Under the pieces are notes generated by a model. The model worked only from the letters and a program-made list of their open reading frames with translations, had not been told where the DNA came from and ran no database searches. Below, piece after piece: positions 14,990 through 22,470 of a stretch of DNA of 42,795 nt. How positions within the stretch are numbered: the first letter of the stretch is position 1; every line of letters starts with the position of its first letter. A program made the translations under genes and the position numbers. Source of the stretch: Deltaproteobacteria bacterium (lineage in GTDB: Bacteria > Desulfobacterota > Binatia > Binatales > Binataceae); NCBI GenBank assembly GCA_021780225.1, contig JAJXZF010000048.1, positions 1-42,795 of the forward strand, written 5' to 3'.

Positions 14990-16023
14990 ACCGCGCGCCG
15001 CAAGCGATCAATCCGTCGGAACCGGCTCCCGCCGCAAGCGCACGCCGCCGTAATCCATACGTCGCATTCGCGACGCGCGCCGGCGCCGGAATCGCGGTCG
15101 TTGCGTTTATTTTGTGGCGCGTCGATGCGCGGCCTGTCTTCCACGCGCTCGCCCGGGAACGTCTCGGATGGTTCGCCGTGGCGATGGCGGTTTATCTGGC
15201 TGGGCAGGTTCTATCGACATGGCGATGGCGCTTGCTCGCGAATATCACCGCGCTCGGCGGACCGTTCAGCGACTATCTCTCCTACTATTTTATCGGGATG
15301 TTCACCAATTTGTTCGTCCCCGGCCTGATCGGCGGCGACGCCGCGCGCGCGCTATACCTCGGCCGCCGTCAAAGCCGGATGGGCGCGGCGATCGCATCGG
15401 TGATCTACGATCGCGGAATCGGGTTTGCGGCGCTTTTCTGGTTCGCGGCCGCGATGGCGGCGACTATCCGCACGGTCGCATTGCCTCTCTCGCTGGCGCG
15501 CGCGGTTGAGGTTGCCGGAATGCTCACGTTCGCGGCGTGGATGGCTTCGCCAATCATGGCGCGCGCCGGCGCGGCTTTCGGCGGCCGGCTCGGAAGATTC
15601 GTCGAGCCGATTCTGCCCTACCTGCGCAATCCGCTCGCGACGCTTCCCGCCGCGATTCTTTCGATGATCCTTCAGGCCGCGATCGCGTTCGCCCAGTACG
15701 TGATCGCGCGCGGCCTCGGCCTCCACACCCCGCTCACGGTTTTTCTGCTCTGCGTGCCGATCGCCAACGTCGCCGCGAGCCTTCCGGTTACTTTGAATGG
15801 ACTCGGCGTGCGCGAGGCCGCCTATCTCGTGCTCTTCGGCTATGCGGGAATCGCGCGGCCGGAAGCGATCGCGCTGGGCCTGTTGTGGTTTTCGGCGACC
15901 ACACTGGCGGGCCTGACCGGCCTGATCGCATTCGTAACCACCAAACTGCCAACTCCGGCCGATGAAACCTTCACGCCGTTCGAAGTCTCGAACGGCACAT
16001 CGTCGCTGCGCCAAGGCGGATAA
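14986..16023 (+). CDS. AglD/LPG-synthase-TM-domain family membrane protein (flippase-type)
   Basis: A 345-residue protein with the fold of the transmembrane part of lysylphosphatidylglycerol synthase (UPF0104/AglD family), but without the aminoacyl-transferase domain. Conserved features are STWRWRLLA, the YYFIGMFTNLFVPGLIGGDA segment, YDRGIGF and SLPVTLNGLGVREAAYL. About eight hydrophobic segments are visible. Members are thought to act in the translocation or transfer of polar lipid head groups. Coupling by ATGA to the ArnT-like gene suggests the two act on one lipid-linked substrate (inference). The gene stops 39 bases before a MITE-like element that separates it from hpnJ. The N-terminal 25 residues are Ala/Pro/Arg-rich and cytoplasmic. 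Confidence 0.87.
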   Translation: MNRAPQAINPSEPAPAASARRRNPYVAFATRAGAGIAVVAFILWRVDARPVFHALARERLGWFAVAMAVYLAGQVLSTWRWRLLANITALGGPFSDYLSYYFIGMFTNLFVPGLIGGDAARALYLGRRQSRMGAAIASVIYDRGIGFAALFWFAAAMAATIRTVALPLSLARAVEVAGMLTFAAWMASPIMARAGAAFGGRLGRFVEPILPYLRNPLATLPAAILSMILQAAIAFAQYVIARGLGLHTPLTVFLLCVPIANVAASLPVTLNGLGVREAAYLVLFGYAGIARPEAIALGLLWFSATTLAGLTGLIAFVTTKLPTPADETFTPFEVSNGTSSLRQGG

Positions 16024-16062
16024 TCATCGGAACTCGAAAGATCGCAACTTATCGATCGCGCC

Positions 16063-16266
16063 AGTGTGATGTCCCCTAAATAAGTTTGCACACTGCGTCT
16101 ATCTTGCGCTCCGCGTAGATGCCCGGATCAAGTCCGGGCATGACAACCTCTGTTCGTCATTGCCGGGTTCAGACCCGGCAATCCATCCCTTGTCGCCCGA
16201 CAGTGGGCGACCTGCGCGCCGAGCTGATAAGGCGTCAGGTGGAAGTTATTTGCGGGACGCCACACT
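16063..16266. repeat. MITE-like structured interspersed repeat, copy 1
   Basis: A 204-base element with imperfect terminal inverted repeats. The left end reads agtgtgatgtcccctaaata and the right end is its near-complement, tatttgcgggacgccacact. Inside are three short hairpins: a 9-bp stem atgcccgga/tccgggcat (16118-16142 region), a 9-bp stem ttgccgggt/acccggcaa (about 16159-16180), and a 7-bp stem gtcgccc/gggcgac (about 16192-16211). A second copy lies at 22277-22462. Relative to it, this copy has an extra 18-base segment (about 16085-16102). No target-site duplication is certain. It separates the flippase-type gene from hpnJ and has no coding capacity of its own. Confidence 0.85.
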
Positions 16267-16409
16267 AAACGGCCCGTTTCAACACCACGCTCATTTCGCC
16301 CGCCGATTGCAAGCATGGTTAAATGTCCGGGGCCTGATTGCCTTGCCGCGATTGCCTTTGTATATTTTTCGCTAACCTTTCGGACAGGCTTGGCCGGAGA
16401 ATCGCGCGC

Positions 16410-17870
16410 ATGGACGTAATGAAGACCCTTTTCCTGAATCCGCCCTCATACGACGACTTCGACGGCGGTGCGGGTTCGCGCTATCAGGCCACGCGCGAAG
16501 TCTGGTCGTTCTGGTATCCGACCTGGCTGGCGTATCCGGCCGGCATGATTCCGGGCGCCCGCCTGCTTGACGCGCCGCCGCATGGCTACACGCCTGAACG
16601 CACGGTCGAAGAAGCTAAAAACTACGATTTGGTGGTGATCCACACCTCGACGCCGTCGCTCCGGATGGACGCGCGGACCGCGGAATCGATCAAATCCGCG
16701 AATCCGAAATGCACCATCGCCTTCGTCGGCGGCCATCCCACCGCGCGCGCCGAAGAAACGCTGAAACTCAGCTCGGCGATCGATATCGCGGCGCGCAAGG
16801 AATTCGACTACTCGATGGTCGAAGTGGCGCAGGACCACGATTGGTCGAAAATCGCCGGCATCAGCTATCGCAAAAACGGCGTCATCTCGCACAATCCCGA
16901 CCGCCCTTCGCTCACCAACGAGGAATTGGACAAGCTTCCGTTCGCCACCGACGTTTACGCGCAAAATCTCGATTATCTGCGCTATAACAGCCCTTATTGC
17001 CAGTATCCATACGTGTCCATGTACACCGGCCGCGGATGCCCCGCGCGGTGCACTTTTTGCCTCTGGCCGCAGGTTACCCAGGGCCACAAATATCGCGTAC
17101 GCAGCCCCGAGAACGTTTACGAGGAAGTCGCCACGCTCAAGCAGAAGTTCCCGAAGATGAAGGAGCTTTTCTTTGACGACGACACCTTTACCGCCGATCC
17201 GATGCGGGCGCGCAAAATCGCGCAGTTGCTCAAACCGCTCGGAATCACGTGGTCCACGAACTCGCGCGCCAACGTTGACTACGAAACGCTCAAAATCATG
17301 AAGGAGAGCGGGCTGCGGCTCTTCGTCGTGGGTTATGAAAGCGGCAATGCGGAAATCCTCAAGAATATAAAAAAGGGCGTCCGTCTTGACGTCGCGCGCC
17401 GTTTTACCAAGCACTGCCACGACCTCGGCATCCTGATTCACGGCACCTTCATCCTCGGACTGCCCGGCGAAACCAAGGCCACGATCGAGCAATCGATGAC
17501 GTTCGCGCGGGAAATGGATTGCGAAACGATTCAGGTTTCGCTGGCGTCGCCGTATCCCGGCACCGAATTGTTCGAGTACGTGACGGCCAACGGTTATCTC
17601 GCCGTCGATCCGTTCCTCGACGAATCCGGTTACCAGAAGTGCACGGTGCAGTATCCGGGGCTGACCAACGACGAAATTTACGCGGCGGTCGAACGTTTTT
17701 ACCGCAGCTTCTATTTCCGCCCCAAATATATCTTCAAGGCCGTGCGCAAGATGGTCTCCTCTTCCGAAGAATGCAAGCGCCTGCTCAAAGAGGGGATGCA
17801 GTTTCTGTCCACGATGCGCTCGCGGCGCGCTCAGGCACGCGCCGCCGCCCATCCGGCGCAGGCGGCCTGA
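16410..17870 (+). CDS. hpnJ: Hopanoid biosynthesis-associated radical SAM protein HpnJ
   Basis: A 486-residue B12-binding-domain radical SAM protein with the characteristic N-terminus MKTLFLNPPSYDDFDGGAGS and WSFWYPTWLAYPA. The radical SAM cluster ligands are C210, C214 and C217 in GRGCPARCTFCLWPQ. Later motifs typical of HpnJ are KELFFDDDTFT, VGYESGN and HGTFILGLPGETK. HpnJ is reported to be needed for the ring contraction that turns bacteriohopanetetrol glucosamine into the cyclitol ether. The start is the ATG at 16410, preceded by ggaga about 9 bases upstream; the frame is open for 24 more codons upstream, but that stretch is not conserved. It is followed by hpnI. The MITE-like element upstream probably separates it from the preceding transcript. 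Confidence 0.95.
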   Translation: MDVMKTLFLNPPSYDDFDGGAGSRYQATREVWSFWYPTWLAYPAGMIPGARLLDAPPHGYTPERTVEEAKNYDLVVIHTSTPSLRMDARTAESIKSANPKCTIAFVGGHPTARAEETLKLSSAIDIAARKEFDYSMVEVAQDHDWSKIAGISYRKNGVISHNPDRPSLTNEELDKLPFATDVYAQNLDYLRYNSPYCQYPYVSMYTGRGCPARCTFCLWPQVTQGHKYRVRSPENVYEEVATLKQKFPKMKELFFDDDTFTADPMRARKIAQLLKPLGITWSTNSRANVDYETLKIMKESGLRLFVVGYESGNAEILKNIKKGVRLDVARRFTKHCHDLGILIHGTFILGLPGETKATIEQSMTFAREMDCETIQVSLASPYPGTELFEYVTANGYLAVDPFLDESGYQKCTVQYPGLTNDEIYAAVERFYRSFYFRPKYIFKAVRKMVSSSEECKRLLKEGMQFLSTMRSRRAQARAAAHPAQAA

Positions 17871-18032
17871 CCCGGCGGCGCATCCGAACAGGCGCGCGTG
17901 ATTTAGCCGGCGCTATCCGGTGAAACGCGCCCAACGGCGGATTATGAGAGGTTACGGCTCCCCATCGGCCGTCGCACGCTCGCGCGGCTACGACAAATTC
18001 GCCATCTAAACTGAAGGCGTTTGTCGCAGGCC

Positions 18033-19190
18033 ATGAGATCGCTCGCCGTCCTCGCGGAAATCTGCGCGATAATTTCGATCGCATATTATATCGCCGCGGC
18101 CTTCGCGGCGCGGCGCTTCGCGCGAATCATGTCCGCGGCGCCGCTGCCGACGCCCGCTCCGCCGCCGCGATGCGCCCTGCTTAAGCCGATGCGCGGGTTG
18201 GGCGCGAACCTCATCGAAAATGTCAAAAGCTACCTCGGCCTGAATTACCCGAACGCCGAATTTTACTTCGGCGTATCCGATCGCGACGATCCCGCGGCGC
18301 AGGTTCCCGAATTGCTGCGCCAGCAGTACGGCGCGCGGCCGGTCAACTTAGTCGTCGGCGAAGCAACAGGATGCGAAAACCGCAAAGTCGCCAAGCTGAT
18401 CAAGCTGGCCGAGCAGGCGGCTGACGCCGACGCCTTCGTTGTCAGCGATGCCGATGTCGCGGTCGAACCCGGCCATCTGCATCGCGTCGTCGCGGAATTG
18501 TTTTCATCCGAGCGCGTGGGCGTCGTCTCCTGCCTCTACCGCGCGCGCCCCGGCCCGACTTTCGCATCCCGGCTGGAGGCGCTCACCGTCAATACCGATT
18601 TCGCGCCGCTCGTGATGGTCTCGGCGGCGATCGAACCGATGCGCTACGCGCTGGGCGCGACGATCGCAATCAAGCGCGAGACGCTGAACGACATCGGCGG
18701 ATTTCGCGCGCTGAAGGATCTGCTTGCCGACGATTTTTATATCGGCAATTTGGCCGCCGAACGGGGATGGAACGTCAGGCTCTCGTCGTCGCTCGTCTCG
18801 ACCCAGGCCGCCGAAGAAAATTTCCGCGACTACTGGAACCATCAGTTGCGCTGGGCTCGCACATATAGAACCACCCGGCCGCTCAGTCTCACAACGATCG
18901 TCTTGCACGGTCCGTTCTGGGCGCTGCTCGCAACATTCGCCTCCGGCGGCTCGCCGATCGCGCTGAAATTTCTCCTGGCGGTTCTCGCGTCGCGGCTGCT
19001 GACGGCGTGGTTCATCGCCGGGCCGGTGCTTGGCGTGCGTGAGCAACGTCGCGATTTATGGCTCGTGCCGTTCAAGGATCTCTGCATGACGGGCGTCTGG
19101 TTCGCCAGCCTGCTCAGCAATCGGGTAGTCTGGGCCGGCCGCCGATTGGAGATCCGGCGCGACGGCACGATGCGTGAAGTTCATGGATAA
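18033..19190 (+). CDS. hpnI: Hopanoid biosynthesis glycosyltransferase HpnI (ceramide glucosyltransferase-like, GT21)
   Basis: A 385-residue membrane-anchored glycosyltransferase. An N-terminal hydrophobic segment is followed by LLKPMRGLGANLIENVKSYL and DRDDPAAQVPE. The GT21 aspartates are in VVSDADVAVEPG and LADDFYIGN, and the product-binding motif (Q/R)xxRW appears as QLRWARTYR. C-terminal hydrophobic segments complete the family pattern. HpnI adds N-acetylglucosamine to bacteriohopanetetrol before deacetylation by HpnK and remodelling by HpnJ. The ATG at 18033 is preferred to the TTG at 18021. The 162-base gap after hpnJ contains nothing recognisable. The stop overlaps the next gene, so hpnI and the transporter are coupled. 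No hpnK is present in the window. Confidence 0.9.
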   Translation: MRSLAVLAEICAIISIAYYIAAAFAARRFARIMSAAPLPTPAPPPRCALLKPMRGLGANLIENVKSYLGLNYPNAEFYFGVSDRDDPAAQVPELLRQQYGARPVNLVVGEATGCENRKVAKLIKLAEQAADADAFVVSDADVAVEPGHLHRVVAELFSSERVGVVSCLYRARPGPTFASRLEALTVNTDFAPLVMVSAAIEPMRYALGATIAIKRETLNDIGGFRALKDLLADDFYIGNLAAERGWNVRLSSSLVSTQAAEENFRDYWNHQLRWARTYRTTRPLSLTTIVLHGPFWALLATFASGGSPIALKFLLAVLASRLLTAWFIAGPVLGVREQRRDLWLVPFKDLCMTGVWFASLLSNRVVWAGRRLEIRRDGTMREVHG

Positions 19191-20046
19191 TCCGCACGCG
19201 CTCGCGGACTGCCTCGCGATCGGGGTTCTGGCAAGCTTGCTGATGGCGGCGGGCCTTTTGTTGATGAAGTCGCGCGCGTCGGAATTGCCTGAAGCGCGCG
19301 CCGGATCGATTCTGCACGCGTTGGGCGCGTGGGTGCGCGATCCCGTATGGCTCGGCTCCGTCGCGATTCAAACCACCGGATACGCGCTCTATATCGTCGC
19401 ACTGGCCGAGGCGCCGGTTTCGCTGGTGGCCGTGATGATGCAGGGCGGAATCGCGATTTTCGTCATCTTCGCGGCGGCCTTCCTTCACGAACGCGCGTCG
19501 CCGCGCGAATGGATCGGAATCGCCGCGATCGTCGTCGCGATGACGATGCTGGCGCTCTCGCTTGAAGCCGGGGCGGCCGAAGGCGCCGTCAATATCCCGC
19601 GCCTGCTCACGCTTGCCGCGTTCGCAATCGGAGTCGCCGTCGCGCCGTTCGCGTCCGGCGGAGCGCGGCATAGCGGCGCGGCCGCGGCGATCGCTTCCGG
19701 CGTCGCGTTCGGTCTCGGCAGTCTCTTCACCAAAGCTATGGCCGATTGGTTCCTGGCCGCGTCGAATCTCGAAGTGATTATCCGCGCGCTCTCGGATCCG
19801 TGGCTCTATTGCGCGAGCGCCGCCAATATCGCCGGACTCGTGATGCTGCAGAACTCGTTTCATTCGGCGCGCGGGATTATCGCGATGCCGCTGTCGTCGG
19901 CCTGCTCGAATCTGGTTCCAATCGTCGGCGGGATGGCGGCGTTCGGCGAGACGCTCCCCGCCGATCCGCTCGCCGCCTCGCTTCGCGTCGGCGCCTTCGT
20001 GCTGACGGTCGCCGCGAGCGCGAGCCTCGCCACCGCCCAACGCTAG
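19183..20046 (+). CDS. DMT/EamA-type ten-helix transporter
   Basis: A 287-residue, very hydrophobic protein with about ten predicted membrane segments in two halves, the architecture of the drug/metabolite transporter superfamily. Examples are GVLASLLMAAGLLLMKSRA at the start, VSLVAVMMQGGIAIFVIFAA mid-protein, and AMPLSSACSNLVPIVGGMAAFGE, a typical second-half EamA feature. It begins within the last codons of hpnI (ATG at 19183, or GTG at 19174), so it is likely co-translated with it. DMT proteins include nucleotide-sugar and lipid-sugar transporters (ArnE/F type), so export or flipping of a hopanoid or its sugar donor is a reasonable but unproven inference. General amine or drug export is the alternative. 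Confidence 0.82.
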   Translation: MDNPHALADCLAIGVLASLLMAAGLLLMKSRASELPEARAGSILHALGAWVRDPVWLGSVAIQTTGYALYIVALAEAPVSLVAVMMQGGIAIFVIFAAAFLHERASPREWIGIAAIVVAMTMLALSLEAGAAEGAVNIPRLLTLAAFAIGVAVAPFASGGARHSGAAAAIASGVAFGLGSLFTKAMADWFLAASNLEVIIRALSDPWLYCASAANIAGLVMLQNSFHSARGIIAMPLSSACSNLVPIVGGMAAFGETLPADPLAASLRVGAFVLTVAASASLATAQR

Positions 20047-20125
20047 ATTTGGCTTGGGTCCGAAACACCGCTCGCGGCGCGTCCGCCGGCTACTCAAGTT
20101 GGCGCAAATTGGATATTATCGGGTT

Positions 20126-20371
20126 GTGAAATCCAAAGCTCTAATCACCACGCCTTTTCCAACTGTGGACGAGGTGGCGAAGGATCTCGGCGTCAGCCGC
20201 AAGCGCGTCCGAGAGCTGCGGGCCTTGTTTCGCCAATTCGAAAGAAACGGCGAGTCCGGTAAATTCGCCTCCAAGAATTCCGTGACGCGGCCACGAATCG
20301 CTAATATGTCAATCCGTCGCAGACGACGCGCATCGGCCGGCGAAGCGCGTCGCAAAACGTCCGCCAAATAA
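20126..20371 (+). CDS. Small HTH DNA-binding protein (hypothetical)
   Basis: An 81-residue basic protein. Near the N-terminus it has FPTVDEVAKDLGVSRKRV, a clear helix-turn-helix of the sigma-like/MerR-like small regulator type. The tail is very rich in Arg, Lys and Ser (SIRRRRRASAGEARRK). The GTG at 20126 gives a sensible start directly before KSKALITTPFPT; 24 further codons upstream are open but Arg-rich and unconvincing. It lies 35 bases before the NMPF-motif gene on the same strand, so the two probably form one unit in which this protein could be the regulator or antitoxin-like partner. The family is not recognised by name, and the role is inference from size, charge and position. Confidence 0.6.
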   Translation: MKSKALITTPFPTVDEVAKDLGVSRKRVRELRALFRQFERNGESGKFASKNSVTRPRIANMSIRRRRRASAGEARRKTSAK

Positions 20372-20406
20372 CTGATTCGAACGGCGGCAATCTCAATTTG
20401 CAAGCG

Positions 20407-21048
20407 ATGGCAAACGCTTCTCGGCGCCGAGAGCGTCGCAAGCCAAACGATTTCGCCTTCCTTAATATTCCCTACGACGACAAATTCTCGGATCTATATC
20501 TCGCCTATATCGCGGGATTATGCGGATTCGGCCTGAAACCACGCGCGACCATCGAAATTCCCGGCAGCGAGCGCCGGCTGGACAAAATCTATCGTCTGAT
20601 TCGTCGGTGCCGATACTCGTTCCATGATTTGTCGCGCGTTGAAATCGATCCCTCGCCACCGCCTACGCCAAGGTTCAATATGCCTTTCAATATGCCTTTC
20701 GAATTGGGACTGGCTGTCGCCCACGCGAAAAACGCCCGCGGCGCGCATCAGTGGTTCGTCTTCGAAACCAAACGGAACAGGATTAAAAAATCGCTCAGCG
20801 ACGTGGACGGCACAGATCCTCACATTCATGGCGGCAAACCGCGGCGCGTTCTTGTCGAACTTTCGAACGCATTGGTTCACAAGAGAGGAACGCCGACGAT
20901 CGACCTGCTGTTCAAGATTTACGCCGATCTGCAAAAACGAGCCAACCTGCTCAAGTCGGATTACGGCGGCGGTTCTCTTTTTGCGGCCAGGCCATTCAAG
21001 GACTTGGTTATCGCGGCGACTGATCTGGCCGAACGAAACGACCAGTAA
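20407..21048 (+). CDS. Protein of unknown function, FLNxPYDD/RFNMPFELG motif family
   Basis: A 213-residue protein without signal peptide or membrane segments. It opens with a basic tail, then FLNIPYDDKFSDLY (18-31), a Rossmann-like first strand and acidic loop. Next come TIEIPGSERRLDKIYRLIRR (48-67), CRYSFHDLSRVE (68-79), and a hallmark motif here written NMPFNMPFELGLAVA (91-105), then GTDPHIHGGKP. I recognise the pattern from uncharacterised proteins in accessory regions. The acidic-loop start and late FELG glutamate (E99) resemble the layout of TIR and nucleoside 2-deoxyribosyltransferase-like folds, but this is a fold guess. A 12-bp tandem duplication has doubled NMPF. The ATG at 20407 is chosen over the TTG at 20398. 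It is paired with the HTH gene upstream. Confidence 0.75.
   Translation: MANASRRRERRKPNDFAFLNIPYDDKFSDLYLAYIAGLCGFGLKPRATIEIPGSERRLDKIYRLIRRCRYSFHDLSRVEIDPSPPPTPRFNMPFNMPFELGLAVAHAKNARGAHQWFVFETKRNRIKKSLSDVDGTDPHIHGGKPRRVLVELSNALVHKRGTPTIDLLFKIYADLQKRANLLKSDYGGGSLFAARPFKDLVIAATDLAERNDQ
20674..20697. repeat. 12-bp perfect tandem duplication inside a coding motif
   Basis: The unit ttcaatatgcct occurs twice back to back with no mismatch. It is in frame and adds four residues (NMPF) to the conserved RFNMPFELG motif of the surrounding gene. Confidence 0.95.
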
Positions 21049-21056
21049 ATCAAACC

Positions 21057-22247
21057 TCACCCGGTGGCGCCGAGGGCGCGAAGTTCCGCGATTTCGCCGT
21101 CGCCGTAGCCGGCCGCGCGCAAGACCTCATTCGTATGCTCGCCCAGCCGCGGCGGCATCGAACGCTGCACCGAGCGCTCGCCGTCGATGCTGATCGGAAT
21201 GTCCACGAACTTCATCCCGGGGATGCGGAAATCGGGCGCGACCGGCGGAAACATCCCAAGCTGGTTGACGTGGTCGTCGGCGAAGACCTGGTCAAGCGAG
21301 TTGATCGGGCTAACCGGCACCCCCGCTTCCTGAAGAATCCCGATCAGTTCCGCGGTGTTGCGGCGGCGGGTTTCACTCTCGAGGATTTCGTGCAGCTCAA
21401 ACCGGTTCGGCACGCGCACGCTGTTGCTGTTGAAACGCGGATCGCCGGGCAAATCCGCAAGGCCGATAGCGCCGCAGAATTTTGCGAACAGGCGATCGTT
21501 CCCGGCCGCGACCAGCGCCCATCCGTCGCTGGTTTGAAACGCTTCGTAGGGCGCCGCCGCCGGCGACGCCGATCCCGCCGGACCCTGCACCTGTCCGGTC
21601 GCCATATAGCTGGTCATCATCAGCGCCGTCCACGTGACTCCGGTCTCGAGCAGGCTGGTGCGCACGCGCGAACCCTTGCCGGTCTTGCCGCGCTCGATTA
21701 TCGCGCCAAGGATGCCGCTGAACAGCCAGATTCCCGAACCCATGTCGATAATCGGCACAACCACGCGCGCCGGCGGCGACCCCGGATGGCCGTTCATGCT
21801 GATGATGCCGGAGTAGGCCTGGCCGAGCGGATCGTACCCCGGAAGGTTGCTGAGCGGACCGGTATCGCCGAAGCCGCTGATCGAACCGTAGATGAGCCGC
21901 GGATTTTCCAGCGCGAGGTCTTCATAGCCGAGTCCGCGCGACTCGCAGCTTCCGGGTTTCATCGAGTGCACGAAAACATCCGCCGTGCGCGCCAGCCGGC
22001 GCACGATTTCGCGCCCGCGCGGATGGTCAAGGTCGGCGCATACCGACTTCTTGTTGCGGTTGAACGCGAGATGCACCGCCGACTCGCCCTGCCATAGCGG
22101 GGCGAACCGGCGGCCGTCGTCGCCCTGGCCGGGCCGCTCGATCTTGATTACGGTCGCGCCGAAATCGCCGAGCAGTTGCGTGCAATAGGGGCCGGCGACG
22201 TTCTGCGTCAGATCGATTACCGTCAGCCCGTCAAGTATCGCCGGCAT
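21057..22247 (-). CDS. CaiB/BaiF-type (class III) CoA-transferase
   Basis: A 396-residue family III CoA-transferase, transferring CoA between carboxylic acids through enzyme-bound anhydride and thioester intermediates; cytosolic homodimer. The N-terminus LDGLTVIDLTQNVAGPYCTQLL and the Rossmann-like LGDFGATVIKIERPGQGDD are typical. The catalytic aspartate is D168 in VVPIIDMGSG, at the position of D169 of formyl-CoA transferase. RNKKSVCADL and VSPINSLDQVFADDH are further family blocks. Substrate specificity cannot be assigned from the motifs. The start ATG at 22247 is 29 bases from the second MITE-like element. SMP-30 lies upstream on the same strand beyond that element. It overlaps no neighbour and ends 8 bases after the plus-strand NMPF-motif gene. 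Confidence 0.92.
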   Translation of the reverse strand: MPAILDGLTVIDLTQNVAGPYCTQLLGDFGATVIKIERPGQGDDGRRFAPLWQGESAVHLAFNRNKKSVCADLDHPRGREIVRRLARTADVFVHSMKPGSCESRGLGYEDLALENPRLIYGSISGFGDTGPLSNLPGYDPLGQAYSGIISMNGHPGSPPARVVVPIIDMGSGIWLFSGILGAIIERGKTGKGSRVRTSLLETGVTWTALMMTSYMATGQVQGPAGSASPAAAPYEAFQTSDGWALVAAGNDRLFAKFCGAIGLADLPGDPRFNSNSVRVPNRFELHEILESETRRRNTAELIGILQEAGVPVSPINSLDQVFADDHVNQLGMFPPVAPDFRIPGMKFVDIPISIDGERSVQRSMPPRLGEHTNEVLRAAGYGDGEIAELRALGATG

Positions 22248-22276
22248 CAGACACCGCCCTTCGCTTCCGAAACGCT

Positions 22277-22462
22277 AGTATGGCGTCCCCTAAATAAGCT
22301 TGCGCTCCGCGTGGATGCCCGGATCAAGTCCGGGCATGACACACTCTGTTCGTCATTGCCGGGCCCAGACCCGGCAATCCATCCCAGGCCGCCCCGCGCT
22401 GGGCGGCCTGCGCGCCGAGCTGATCAGGCGTCAGGCGGAAGTTATTTGCGGGACACCACACT
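22277..22462. repeat. MITE-like structured interspersed repeat, copy 2
   Basis: A 186-base copy of the element at 16063-16266, in the same orientation. The terminal inverted repeats are agtatggcgtcccctaaata (left) and tatttgcgggacaccacact (right), flanked by gct and agc, so the inverted symmetry extends three bases further out. It has the same three internal hairpins. The third is an 8-bp stem ggccgccc/gggcggcc, where copy 1 has gtcgccc/gggcgac: a T:A pair here is C:G, so pairing is kept. It lacks the 18-base insert of copy 1. It fills most of the gap between the SMP-30 gene (stop 8 bases away) and the CoA-transferase start (29 bases away), and may act as a terminator or processing site between them. 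Confidence 0.85.
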
Positions 22463-22470
22463 AGCGCCAA

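Noticed and set aside
16118-16211. Palindromes in the MITE-like element considered as a CRISPR array
   Set aside because: The repeats are inverted, not direct. There are no regular spacers and no cas genes.
16128-16375. Small open frames inside MITE-like copy 1, and similar ones at 22176-22478
   Set aside because: They are translations of the repeat itself (peptides such as VDARIKSGHD seen in many genomes as spurious genes) and have no ribosome-binding site.
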